A DNA stretch of 64,000 nt from Amycolatopsis granulosa (lineage in GTDB: Bacteria > Actinomycetota > Actinomycetes > Mycobacteriales > Pseudonocardiaceae), in assembly GCF_011758745.1 (NCBI RefSeq), contig NZ_JAANOV010000001.1, positions 3,038,001-3,102,000 of the forward strand. The letters are read 5' to 3'. A program made the translations under genes and the position numbers. A model generated the notes under the pieces. The model was not told the origin of the DNA. It did no database searches and worked only from the letters and a program-made list of their open reading frames with translations. Below, in pieces: positions 27,724 through 35,176 of this stretch (positions are counted from its first letter, which is position 1; each line of letters starts with the position of its first letter).

Positions 27724-28932
27724 TCAGACGGTAACAGTGACGATTCTGGTGAATTCGGTGAGGAGATGGTAGCCGTCCCACACCGGCGCGAACTTCAGCG
27801 CCGATCCGAACGGCACCAGGCGGTCCACACCGGACAGTTGACGCGCGAAGGCGATCAGCTCCGCCCGGGAAAAACCGAAATGCGTGATCGTCTGATCGCG
27901 GCGGACAACTTTCGGTACCAATTCGTCCAGCGTCGAAACGCTCGACTGGGTGAGTACACCCGCGCCCAGCCAATCCCGGATCACCTCCGGTGCCTCCAGC
28001 GTGATCAGGGCCGGGCCGTCGAACGCGATGCGCGCGGCCCGCCCGTCCGCCGCCGCGCCATAGGCACCGACCCGGTTCTGCACCGCCATCGCCGGCTCGG
28101 GGGCCGCCGCGACCTCGGCCAGCATCGCCCGGAACTCGCCGGCGTGCGAGCCGCCCACCCAGTACACCCCGCGCGGGGAGGCGCACGCCGCCTGGTCGAA
28201 CCAGAACACGTCGTTGCGGAACCCCTCGACGGCGGCGCGCCGTTCCGCCTGGGACGCCCGGGCCCAGCCGTCGGCGGAAATGATCGCGAACGACGACCGG
28301 TCCGGGAACGTCAGGTCACGCGCGTGCGGGGCCAGTTCGAACCGCCGCAGGGCACGCACCGAGGCGTCACCACCCCACAGGACCCGCAGGTCCGCGGCGG
28401 CGGACAACGCGGCCGTCACCGCGTCGTCCCGGTCGTAGGTGACGATCCGCTGCGACGCGCGGACCGCGTCGCCCGGCACCCCCGGCTCCCCCGGCAATGC
28501 CGCCCGCATCGCGTCCAGCACCGCGTCCGCGGCCCCCGCCGCACGCGGCGACAACCGCACGACGTTCCGGTTGCCGGCGAGCGCGGACAACGCCCACGAG
28601 TACACGAAGATCGTGTCCACGTTGGCCGGCGGTACGTGGAACACCAGGCCGCGCGGCAGCCGCAGCTCCTCATCCGCCAGCCGCGCCAGCGCGCGCCGGA
28701 TCCCGCCGCGGCGCAGGAAGAACCCCAGCGACGCCAGTTCCGGGTACGCACGCGCCACCGCCGGCGCCAGCAGCGCCCGGGCGAACCGGCCGAGGAAGTC
28801 CACGACCCGCTCGTCCCCCACCTCCAGCGCGGGAGCCGCGCGCAGCTCGTCCAGCAGCGCGGCGACTTCCACGACGTCGCCGCCGTCGCCGCCGTTGCCG
28901 CCCTGGACCGGGCCCGGGAACAGCTGCCTCAT
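27724..28932 (-). CDS. Acyl-CoA/acyl-protein reductase, LuxC family
   Basis: 402 residues of the LuxC aldehyde-dehydrogenase-like family, which reduces an activated acyl group to an aldehyde with NADPH. Visible features: the FHVPPANVDTIF motif (about 98-109), which is the LuxC signature near the cofactor site, and the catalytic cysteine C250 in DQAACASP. The ATG overlaps the stop of the preceding luxE (ATGA), so the two are coupled, just as LuxC and LuxE work as one reductase complex in luminous bacteria. There is no luciferase here, so the aldehyde must serve another purpose, probably in sugar modification. Confidence 0.9.
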   Translation of the reverse strand: MRQLFPGPVQGGNGGDGGDVVEVAALLDELRAAPALEVGDERVVDFLGRFARALLAPAVARAYPELASLGFFLRRGGIRRALARLADEELRLPRGLVFHVPPANVDTIFVYSWALSALAGNRNVVRLSPRAAGAADAVLDAMRAALPGEPGVPGDAVRASQRIVTYDRDDAVTAALSAAADLRVLWGGDASVRALRRFELAPHARDLTFPDRSSFAIISADGWARASQAERRAAVEGFRNDVFWFDQAACASPRGVYWVGGSHAGEFRAMLAEVAAAPEPAMAVQNRVGAYGAAADGRAARIAFDGPALITLEAPEVIRDWLGAGVLTQSSVSTLDELVPKVVRRDQTITHFGFSRAELIAFARQLSGVDRLVPFGSALKFAPVWDGYHLLTEFTRIVTVTV

Positions 28933-29936
28933 GCGGTCGGCACCGCGAAGGTGTCGGAGCAGCCGCGCACCTCGGCCTTGGGCAGCCTGCCCAGCACGGA
29001 GAACCGTTTGCCGGGCCGCTCGCCGTCGTCGATGCCGTGGCACACCCCGAGGTCCTCGGTCAGCAGCACGTGCCCGGGGTACGAGCGCGGCAACGTGCTC
29101 ACGACCTCGATCACGCCGGGAACGCCGACCGGCTGCTCCGCGAACGTCACCGGGTCGCGGATGATCACGTCGGCGAAGTCCGGGCAGTACAGGCCGTCAC
29201 CGGCGGCGCCCTCCACGAACACCGTGCCGATCTGCTCGACCATGCCGTAGTAGTTGTGGATCCGCCGCAACCCGGTGTCCGCGGCGAAGGCGCGGCGGAA
29301 GGTCGCGTTGTCCACCGCCTGGTCGGCGAGCTTCTTCCAGCCGCCGGAGTGCAGCAGGATGCCGTTCGACAGGTCGAACCCGTGCTCGCGCGCCATCCGG
29401 TACAGGTACCGCCACACCATGAAGGTGAACCCGAAGATCAGGAACGGTTCGTCCCCGTGGCGCGCCAGGAACCCGCGCACCGCCTCGACGTCCGGTTCGT
29501 CGTGCTCGTCGAGGACGTAGACGTGCTTGCGCCCGAAGTTCGCCATGCCGAGCACGCCGGCGCCGCGGGCGGAGAACGTGCGCCGGTCCTGCACCACCCC
29601 GGCGGTGTCCACCATCAGCATCGGCAACCGCCGCGGGCCGAGCACCGTTTGCAGCGTCGCGGCCAGGTGCTGGGTCTGCGCGGCCGCCGCCGCCCGGTCG
29701 AGGAAGATCCGCGACGGCGCGCCGGTGGTGCCGGAAGAGGTGAGGACCTTGAACACCTCCTCGGCCGGGATGCTCTTCAGCTCGTGCGTCTTGAACAGCC
29801 GGACCGGCAGCCACGGCAGGTCCGCCACGGACTCGAACTCCCCGCCCGCGCCCAGCGCGGTGAGGATCCGGTCGTAGGCCGCGCAGCGCGCCCGGTGGTG
29901 GGCGGTGAGCGCGGTCAGCTCGGCGAGCAGGTTCAT
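28929..29936 (-). CDS. Acyl-protein synthetase, LuxE family
   Basis: 335 residues. LuxE activates a carboxylic acid with ATP, carries it on a C-terminal cysteine, and hands it to LuxC. The AMP-forming motif TSSGTTGAPSRIF (about 88-100), the HNYYGMVEQIG motif and the end RLPKAEVRGCSD with Cys326, at the place of the acyl-carrying cysteine, are all present. The start overlaps the AMP-ligase stop (ATGA) and the stop overlaps luxC. Chain length cannot be read from the sequence. Confidence 0.9.
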   Translation of the reverse strand: MNLLAELTALTAHHRARCAAYDRILTALGAGGEFESVADLPWLPVRLFKTHELKSIPAEEVFKVLTSSGTTGAPSRIFLDRAAAAAQTQHLAATLQTVLGPRRLPMLMVDTAGVVQDRRTFSARGAGVLGMANFGRKHVYVLDEHDEPDVEAVRGFLARHGDEPFLIFGFTFMVWRYLYRMAREHGFDLSNGILLHSGGWKKLADQAVDNATFRRAFAADTGLRRIHNYYGMVEQIGTVFVEGAAGDGLYCPDFADVIIRDPVTFAEQPVGVPGVIEVVSTLPRSYPGHVLLTEDLGVCHGIDDGERPGKRFSVLGRLPKAEVRGCSDTFAVPTA

Positions 29937-31333
29937 ACCTCGTCCGCCAGCGCCTGGTAGTCGATCTTCCCGCTGGCCAGCAGCGGGATCGTGTCGATGG
30001 GCCGCACGTCGAAGCCGGACGCGTGCAGGTGCAGCCGTTCCGCCAGCGCCCGGGAGGCGGCCTTGCCGGTGTCCGCGGTGATGCCCTCGGCGAACAGCAC
30101 GACCTTGTCACCGGCCGGGACCGCGGCCACGATGTCGATGCCCAGCCCGGTCGCGCGCGTGGCCTGCTCGAGGTCGTCCAGGCTGATCCGGTTGCCGAAC
30201 ACCTTGCCGATCCGCTTGAGCCGTCCGGTGACGAACAGGAACCCCTCCTCGTCGAGGTAGCCGAGGTCGCCGGTGGGCAGCACGCCGCCGCACTCGTCGC
30301 CCAGCGCGAGCTGCCCGGCCGTCGACGCGTAGCCCATCATCACGTTCGGCCCGTGGTAGACGATCTCGCCGGTGATCTTGGGGTGGGTGGTGTCGCCGCC
30401 GTCGGGGCGGCGGATCGCGAACCGCCCACCGGGCAGCGCCGGACCGACCGAGCCGATCTTCTCGGCGAGCCGCTCCGACGGCATGATCGCCATCCGCGGT
30501 GCGGCCTCGGTCTGGCCGTACATCACGAACAACCGGCCGCCCGCCGAGCGCATGAGCGTGTCGAACTCGGCGATCAGCTCGGGCCGCATGCGCCCGCCGG
30601 CCTGGGTGAGCGTGTGCACCCCGGGGTTGGCGGTGGGGTCGAACTTCAGGCGCCGCAGCACCTCGTAGTGGTAGGGCACGCCGGCGACCGACGTGCACTC
30701 GTGCGCGGTGACGGCGTCCCAGAAGCCGCGGCCGAGGATGCCGTCCCGTTCGACGACCACGGTCGCGCCGCTGACCAGGTGCGAGTTGAGCACCGACAGC
30801 CCGTAGCTGTAGTGCAGCGGCAGCGTGGTGGGCGCCACCTCGCGCTCGTCGATGCCGAGCACGCCGGCGATGGCGTGCGCGTTGGTCAGGACAGCCTCGC
30901 GGGACAACCGGACGAGCTTCGGGTTGCCGGTCGAGCCGCTGGTGGGCAGCAGCACGGCGAGGTCGGGGTGCGGGCGGATGCCGTCGGGGTCCCGGCGGAG
31001 CCAGTGCCCGCCGCCCGCGGCCCGGTATCCGTCCGGGGGCCCGGCCGCGGGCGCGCCGAGCACCGCGGCCGGGCGGAACCGCTCGATCAGGCCGGTCAGC
31101 ACCGGCACGTCCAGCGCGGGGTCGATGAGCGCGACCGCGCGGGACGCCGCCATGGCCGCGAGGTAGGTGAGCACGCTGGGCAGGTCCACGCCGGTGCGGG
31201 CGAACAGCACGCCGTCGGGCAGGGCGGCGAGTTCAGCGGCGCGCCGCTCGACCTCAGCCGTCAGCGCGGCGCCGCCGAGAACGGTGCCGGTTGCCGCGTC
31301 GACGAGCCGGGCGCCGGGGGCCGGCAGGGTCAC
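29933..31333 (-). CDS. AMP-dependent acyl ligase (ANL superfamily)
   Basis: 466-residue adenylating enzyme that would activate an acid and load it on the neighbouring carrier protein or CoA. Core motifs: LLPTSGSTGNPKLV (P-loop), MYGQTEAAPRM, TGDLGYLDEEGFLFVTGRLKR and the catalytic lysine in LASGKIDY near the C-terminus. All needed parts are present. It is somewhat shorter than typical fatty acyl-CoA ligases and resembles ligases placed next to stand-alone carrier proteins. It overlaps its upstream neighbour by GTGA and its downstream one by ATGA. Confidence 0.9.
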   Translation of the reverse strand: MTLPAPGARLVDAATGTVLGGAALTAEVERRAAELAALPDGVLFARTGVDLPSVLTYLAAMAASRAVALIDPALDVPVLTGLIERFRPAAVLGAPAAGPPDGYRAAGGGHWLRRDPDGIRPHPDLAVLLPTSGSTGNPKLVRLSREAVLTNAHAIAGVLGIDEREVAPTTLPLHYSYGLSVLNSHLVSGATVVVERDGILGRGFWDAVTAHECTSVAGVPYHYEVLRRLKFDPTANPGVHTLTQAGGRMRPELIAEFDTLMRSAGGRLFVMYGQTEAAPRMAIMPSERLAEKIGSVGPALPGGRFAIRRPDGGDTTHPKITGEIVYHGPNVMMGYASTAGQLALGDECGGVLPTGDLGYLDEEGFLFVTGRLKRIGKVFGNRISLDDLEQATRATGLGIDIVAAVPAGDKVVLFAEGITADTGKAASRALAERLHLHASGFDVRPIDTIPLLASGKIDYQALADEV

Positions 31334-32037
31334 CGCACCATCCCCCCGTCGACGCCGAGCACCTGGCCGGTGACGTAGGACGCCTCGTCGCCGGCGAGGA
31401 AGACGATCGCGTTCGCGACCTCCTCGGCGCGGCCGCGCCGTCCCAGCGCGGTGTCCGGATCGGGGATCCCGGCCGTCATCTCGGTGTCGATCACGCCGGG
31501 GGCGACCGCGTTGACGCGGATGCCGAAGCGGCCGAGTTCCTTGGCCGCGCTCTTCGCGATGTTCGCGACTGCGGCCTTCGACGCCGCGTACGCGGTCTGG
31601 CCGGCGGCTCCGCGTTCGCCGACGACGGAGGCCAGCACGACGATGGACCCGGAGCGAGCACGGGTCATCGCGCGCGCCGCGGCCTGCACGGTGTGGATCG
31701 TGCCGGCGACGTTGGTGGACAGGACCGCGTCGACGTCACCCACCATGCCCAGCACGCCCTCGGCGTAGATCCCGGCGTTGGCGACGACCACGTCCAGCCG
31801 GCCGTGTTCCTTCGCCGCAGCCCGCACGACCGAGGCGACGGCCCTGGCGTCGGTGACGTCCAGTGCGACCCCGGTGACCGGCCCGGGCACCGACGCGGCG
31901 ACCTCTTTGGCCCGGGCCTCGTCGCGGCCGGTGAGCACCACCGCGGCGCCCGCACCGGCGAGCGCGCGCACCGTGGCCAGGCCGATGCCGCGGGTCCCGC
32001 CGGTGACCAGCGCGACCCGGCCACGCAGGTCAGGCAC
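31330..32037 (-). CDS. Short-chain dehydrogenase/reductase, FabG-like
   Basis: 235-residue NADP-type SDR. TGGTRGIG (12-19), the NAG motif (ANAG, ~86-89), catalytic Ser137 and Y150-x-x-x-K154 are all present, and the C-terminal GQVLGVDGGM is typical of FabG. Inside an ACP/ligase operon the likely role is reducing a 3-keto-acyl-ACP, or an aldehyde made by LuxC, to the alcohol. The start overlaps the ACP gene by eight bases. Substrate not provable from sequence. Confidence 0.92.
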   Translation of the reverse strand: MPDLRGRVALVTGGTRGIGLATVRALAGAGAAVVLTGRDEARAKEVAASVPGPVTGVALDVTDARAVASVVRAAAKEHGRLDVVVANAGIYAEGVLGMVGDVDAVLSTNVAGTIHTVQAAARAMTRARSGSIVVLASVVGERGAAGQTAYAASKAAVANIAKSAAKELGRFGIRVNAVAPGVIDTEMTAGIPDPDTALGRRGRAEEVANAIVFLAGDEASYVTGQVLGVDGGMVR

Positions 32038-32266
32038 GCGCCAGCTCCGCCACCATCTTGTGCGCGACCTGGAAGCTGCTCAGGTCGATGACCTGGTCGG
32101 TCTCCAGTTCGATGTCGAACTCGTCCTCGATGGCGGCGACCAGGCTCATGTGTCCGACCGAGTCCCACGCGTCGATGCCGCGGTAGGTCAGCGCCGCCAC
32201 GTCGACGTCGTCGCCGAGGTCGAGCGCCTCGGTGAAGACCTTGCGCAGCCGGGTCTCGATGTCCAC
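32030..32266 (-). CDS. Acyl carrier protein
   Basis: 78-residue dedicated carrier protein. The phosphopantetheine site is Ser36 in IDAWDSVGHMS, followed by acidic helix II/III (AAIEDEFDIEL) typical of ACPs. The GTG at 32266 is two bases after the upstream stop and has a strong ribosome binding site (GGAAGGA). A phosphopantetheinyl transferase is not encoded in the window. Lying between the LpxA-like acyltransferase and the ligase, it would supply the acyl group for sugar N-acylation. Confidence 0.93.
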   Translation of the reverse strand: MDIETRLRKVFTEALDLGDDVDVAALTYRGIDAWDSVGHMSLVAAIEDEFDIELETDQVIDLSSFQVAHKMVAELARA

Positions 32267-32268
32267 GT

Positions 32269-32973
32269 CTAGTCCTTCCGGTCGTTCCACGCCTGCACCA
32301 AAGTAGAGACGCCGGCGGGCAGCCGGTCCAGCAGCCCATCGGGTGGAATCGGACCGGTGCCTTTGAGCCACAGTTCGAGCCCGGCGATCTGCTCCCCGGT
32401 CAGCCCGAGCCGGGTCAGGCCGACCACGTTGAGGCCGGTCACGCGGGCCGGGTTGCCGACGGCGATGGTGAACGCGCCGACCTCGCGGCGCACCGCGGAA
32501 CCCATGCCCACCATGGCTCCCGGGCCGATCCGCACGTGCTGGTGCACGACCGCGCCCATGCCCAGGTTGGCCCGCGACCAGATCGCGGTGTGGCCGCCCA
32601 GCACGACGTTCGACGCGAGGGTGACGTCGTCGCCGATCTCGCAGTCGTGCGCGACGTGACTGCCGCGGAGGTAATAGCCGTTGTCACCCAGTCGTGTGAT
32701 CCGGCGGGTGCCCTGGTGGATGCTCACGTATTCGCGGATCCGGTTGCCACTGCCGATCCGGACCCCGGCACCGGCCGGGTCGTCCTCCCACGACACCGGG
32801 TGCGGGCCGGTGCGGTCCTCGGCCGGAGTGCCGATCGTGACGTGTGGACCGATCCAGTTCCCGTCCCCGATCACCAGCGGCCCGGCGAGCACGGCGTAGG
32901 GTCCGACGACGTTGCCGTCGCCGAGTTCGACACCGGGCCCGAGTACTGCAGTCGGGTGGATGCGGTTTACCAC
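32269..32973 (-). CDS. LpxA-family UDP-sugar acyltransferase (left-handed beta-helix)
   Basis: 234 residues of hexapeptide repeats plus a short helical tail. It aligns without gaps to E. coli LpxA through the active site: SHVAHD puts His109 at the catalytic His125 place (His106 at His122), GGHTA gives His128 (= His144) and VVHQH gives His144 (= His160). NRIREYVSIHQGT and GLNVVGLTRLG also match LpxA. At the hydrocarbon-ruler position (Gly173 in E. coli) the residue is Met157; methionine there selects about C10 chains in the known enzymes. The tail is ~25 residues shorter than in E. coli. Adjacent 3-amino-sugar genes suggest N-acylation of a UDP-3-amino sugar. It is the first gene of the operon. 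Confidence 0.88.
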   Translation of the reverse strand: MVNRIHPTAVLGPGVELGDGNVVGPYAVLAGPLVIGDGNWIGPHVTIGTPAEDRTGPHPVSWEDDPAGAGVRIGSGNRIREYVSIHQGTRRITRLGDNGYYLRGSHVAHDCEIGDDVTLASNVVLGGHTAIWSRANLGMGAVVHQHVRIGPGAMVGMGSAVRREVGAFTIAVGNPARVTGLNVVGLTRLGLTGEQIAGLELWLKGTGPIPPDGLLDRLPAGVSTLVQAWNDRKD

Positions 32974-33038
32974 GGGAGATCCATTCGTACAGTCTTACGG
33001 ACGCCTGAGTCGCACACAGTAAAGGACAGCCGCCCCGC
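32974..33038. promoter_or_regulatory. Divergent promoter region between the LpxA-like operon and the aminotransferase operon
   Basis: 65 bases separate the two start codons and must drive both operons. On the left side GGATC lies before the GTG at 32973, and AAAGGAC lies ~13 bases before the ATG at 33039. I see no clear operator. Shared control of both halves of the pathway is likely from the geometry. Confidence 0.5.
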
Positions 33039-34145
33039 ATGATCCCCATCACCGCGGTCGACGTACGCGACGCCGAACCCCTCGTGGTCGAGGTGCTGCG
33101 ATCGGGGACGCTCGCGCAGGGCCCGATGGTCGCCCGCTTCGAGGACGGCTTCGCGCGCGCCGCCGGCACCGCCCACGCGGTCGCCGTGAACAGCGGCACC
33201 ACCGCGCTGGTCGCGACGCTGCAGGCGCTGGGGCTGGGCCCCGGTGACGAGGTGATCACGACGCCGTTCACGTTCGTCGCGACGCTGAACGCGATCCTGG
33301 AGACCGGCGCGACCGTCCGCTTCGCCGACATCACGCGCGAGGACTTCGCGATCGACCCGGACGCCGTGGCGGCCGCGATCACCCCGCGCACCCGCGCGAT
33401 CCTGCCGGTCCACCTCTACGGCCAGACCGCGAACCTGGGCAAGCTGGTGCCGCTCGCCGAGGAGCACGGGCTGCACCTGGTCGAGGACGCGGCGCAGGCG
33501 GTGGGCGCGACCTTCGCCGGGCGGCCGGCCGGCTCGTTCGGTGTGGGCTGCTTCTCGTTGTACGCCACCAAGAACGTCACCACCGGCGAGGGCGGCGTCA
33601 TCACCACCGACGACGACGATCTCGCCGACCGGTTGCGGCTGCTGCGCAACCAGGGCATGCGGTCCCGCTACGCCTACGAGCTGCCCGGGCACAACTACCG
33701 GATGTCCGAGCTGCACGCCGCCGTCGGCATCCCGCAACTGGCCAAACTGGACGAACTGGTCACCGCGCGGCGGCGCAACGCGCGTCAGCTGTCCGTCGGC
33801 CTGGCCGGGACGCCGGGCCTGGCCCTGCCGGCGGTGCTGCCCGGGCGTGAGCACGTGTGGCACCAGTACAGCGTGCTGATCGGACCGCACGCCATGCTCG
33901 CGCGCGACGAGCTGATCACCGAGCTGACCGAGCGCGGCATCGGGACCGGCGTGTACTACCCGAAGCTCGTCTTCGACCACGACTGCTTCCGCGGGCACCC
34001 GCAGATCCCGGAGGTCTCGCCCGCCGGCTTCCCGGTCGCCGCGCGGGTCGCCGACGAGGTCCTGTCCCTGCCCGTGCACCCCGCACTGTCCGAGTCCGAT
34101 GTGGACACGGTGGTGCGCGAGGTCCGAGAGGCGCTCGGCGCTTGA
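33039..34145 (+). CDS. DegT/DnrJ/EryC1 sugar aminotransferase (GnnB/WlbC-like)
   Basis: 368-residue PLP aminotransferase acting on keto sugars. The PLP lysine is K178 in YATKNVTTGEGG; VEDAAQAVGA (about 148-157) and NSGTTAL (51-57) complete the cofactor site, and HNYRMSELHAAVG is the family motif. The partner gene downstream (TTG start inside its stop, TTGA) encodes a sugar 3-dehydrogenase-like enzyme, so together they should turn a UDP-hexosamine into its 3-amino derivative, as GnnA/GnnB do. The exact sugar is an inference. Confidence 0.93.
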   Translation: MIPITAVDVRDAEPLVVEVLRSGTLAQGPMVARFEDGFARAAGTAHAVAVNSGTTALVATLQALGLGPGDEVITTPFTFVATLNAILETGATVRFADITREDFAIDPDAVAAAITPRTRAILPVHLYGQTANLGKLVPLAEEHGLHLVEDAAQAVGATFAGRPAGSFGVGCFSLYATKNVTTGEGGVITTDDDDLADRLRLLRNQGMRSRYAYELPGHNYRMSELHAAVGIPQLAKLDELVTARRRNARQLSVGLAGTPGLALPAVLPGREHVWHQYSVLIGPHAMLARDELITELTERGIGTGVYYPKLVFDHDCFRGHPQIPEVSPAGFPVAARVADEVLSLPVHPALSESDVDTVVREVREALGA

Positions 34146-35176
34146 GGTACCGGATCGCGCTGGTCGGCGCCGGCACCATGGGTGCGCTGCACGCGCGCGT
34201 GCTGTCCCGCCACGACCGGGTGGACCTGGTGCGCGTGGTTGAACCGCGAGCCGCGGCTGGGCGCGCGTGCGCGCGGCGGTACGGCACGTCCTGGACTCCC
34301 GGGCTCGGCGAGCTGTCCGATGTGGACGCGGTGGTGCTGGCGTCGGCTACCGAGACGCACCACGCGCTCGCGCTGGAGATCCTCGGCCAGGGCAAACCGC
34401 TGCTGGTGGAGAAACCGGTGGCGAACAGCCTCGCCGCGGCCGAAGAGGTCGTCGCGCTGTCCGCCACCCGGGACGTGCCGCTGATGTGCGGCTTCGTCGA
34501 GCGGTTCAACCCAGCGGTGCTGACCGCGCGGGCGCTCGCCGCGCGGCCGGTGCACCTGATGGCCCGCCGCCACGGGCCGTACGCGCCGCGCATCCGCACC
34601 GGCGTGGCGTGGGACCTGCTGGTGCACGACGTCGACATCGCCATCCAGTTCTTCGGCACCACCCCGCACCGCATCACCTCCGGTGCCGGGTACTTCCACC
34701 CGGATTCCGCGGACGGCGCGGAGGACGCGGTGGAGGCGGTGCTGTCGTTCCCGTCCGGGCTCGCGACCGTGTCCGCGTCCCGGGTCGGGCAGCGGAAGGT
34801 GCGCTCGCTGGTGATCTCCGAGCTCGACCGCCTCATCGAGCTGGACCTGATCCGCCGCGACGTCACGCTCTACCGGCACGTGTCGCACGACGCGGTCACC
34901 CCGGACGGGCTGGGCTACCGGCAGCAGGCCGTGATCGAGATCCCCGAGCTGGTGTCGGCCGCGGAACCGCTGGCCGCACAGCTCGACCACTTCCTCGCGC
35001 TGCTCGACGGACGGGCCGACCCGGATGCGGAACGGGCTTCGATCCTGCCCGCGCACCGCGTGGTCGCGACCGTGCTCGACCAGGCCGCGCGATCAGCCGG
35101 GCTCGTCCAGAGTGGACAACAGCAGCCAGCCGATCGCGGGCAGCGCGATCAGCGGGAGGAGCGCGGTGTGCAGTGA
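34142..35176 (+). CDS. Gfo/Idh/MocA-family sugar dehydrogenase (GnnA/WlbA-like)
   Basis: 344-residue NAD(P)-dependent oxidoreductase. The Rossmann start is ALVGAGTMGALHARV, followed by LLVEKPVANSL (EKP motif) and CGFVERFNPAV, the hallmark I associate with UDP-GlcNAc 3-dehydrogenases, then HDVDIAIQFFG with the catalytic-site His/Asp. It begins with TTG at 34142, overlapping the aminotransferase stop. Its C-terminal ~28 residues, rich in Gln/Arg, are read through the 3' end of the convergent MFS gene (84-base overlap) and may be a late addition. Confidence 0.88.
   Translation: MRYRIALVGAGTMGALHARVLSRHDRVDLVRVVEPRAAAGRACARRYGTSWTPGLGELSDVDAVVLASATETHHALALEILGQGKPLLVEKPVANSLAAAEEVVALSATRDVPLMCGFVERFNPAVLTARALAARPVHLMARRHGPYAPRIRTGVAWDLLVHDVDIAIQFFGTTPHRITSGAGYFHPDSADGAEDAVEAVLSFPSGLATVSASRVGQRKVRSLVISELDRLIELDLIRRDVTLYRHVSHDAVTPDGLGYRQQAVIEIPELVSAAEPLAAQLDHFLALLDGRADPDAERASILPAHRVVATVLDQAARSAGLVQSGQQQPADRGQRDQREERGVQ

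Noticed and set aside
29197-30111. Alternative minus-strand frame across LuxE and the AMP ligase
   Set aside because: Out of frame with both well-motif-supported genes and composed of Arg/Ala/Gly repeats.
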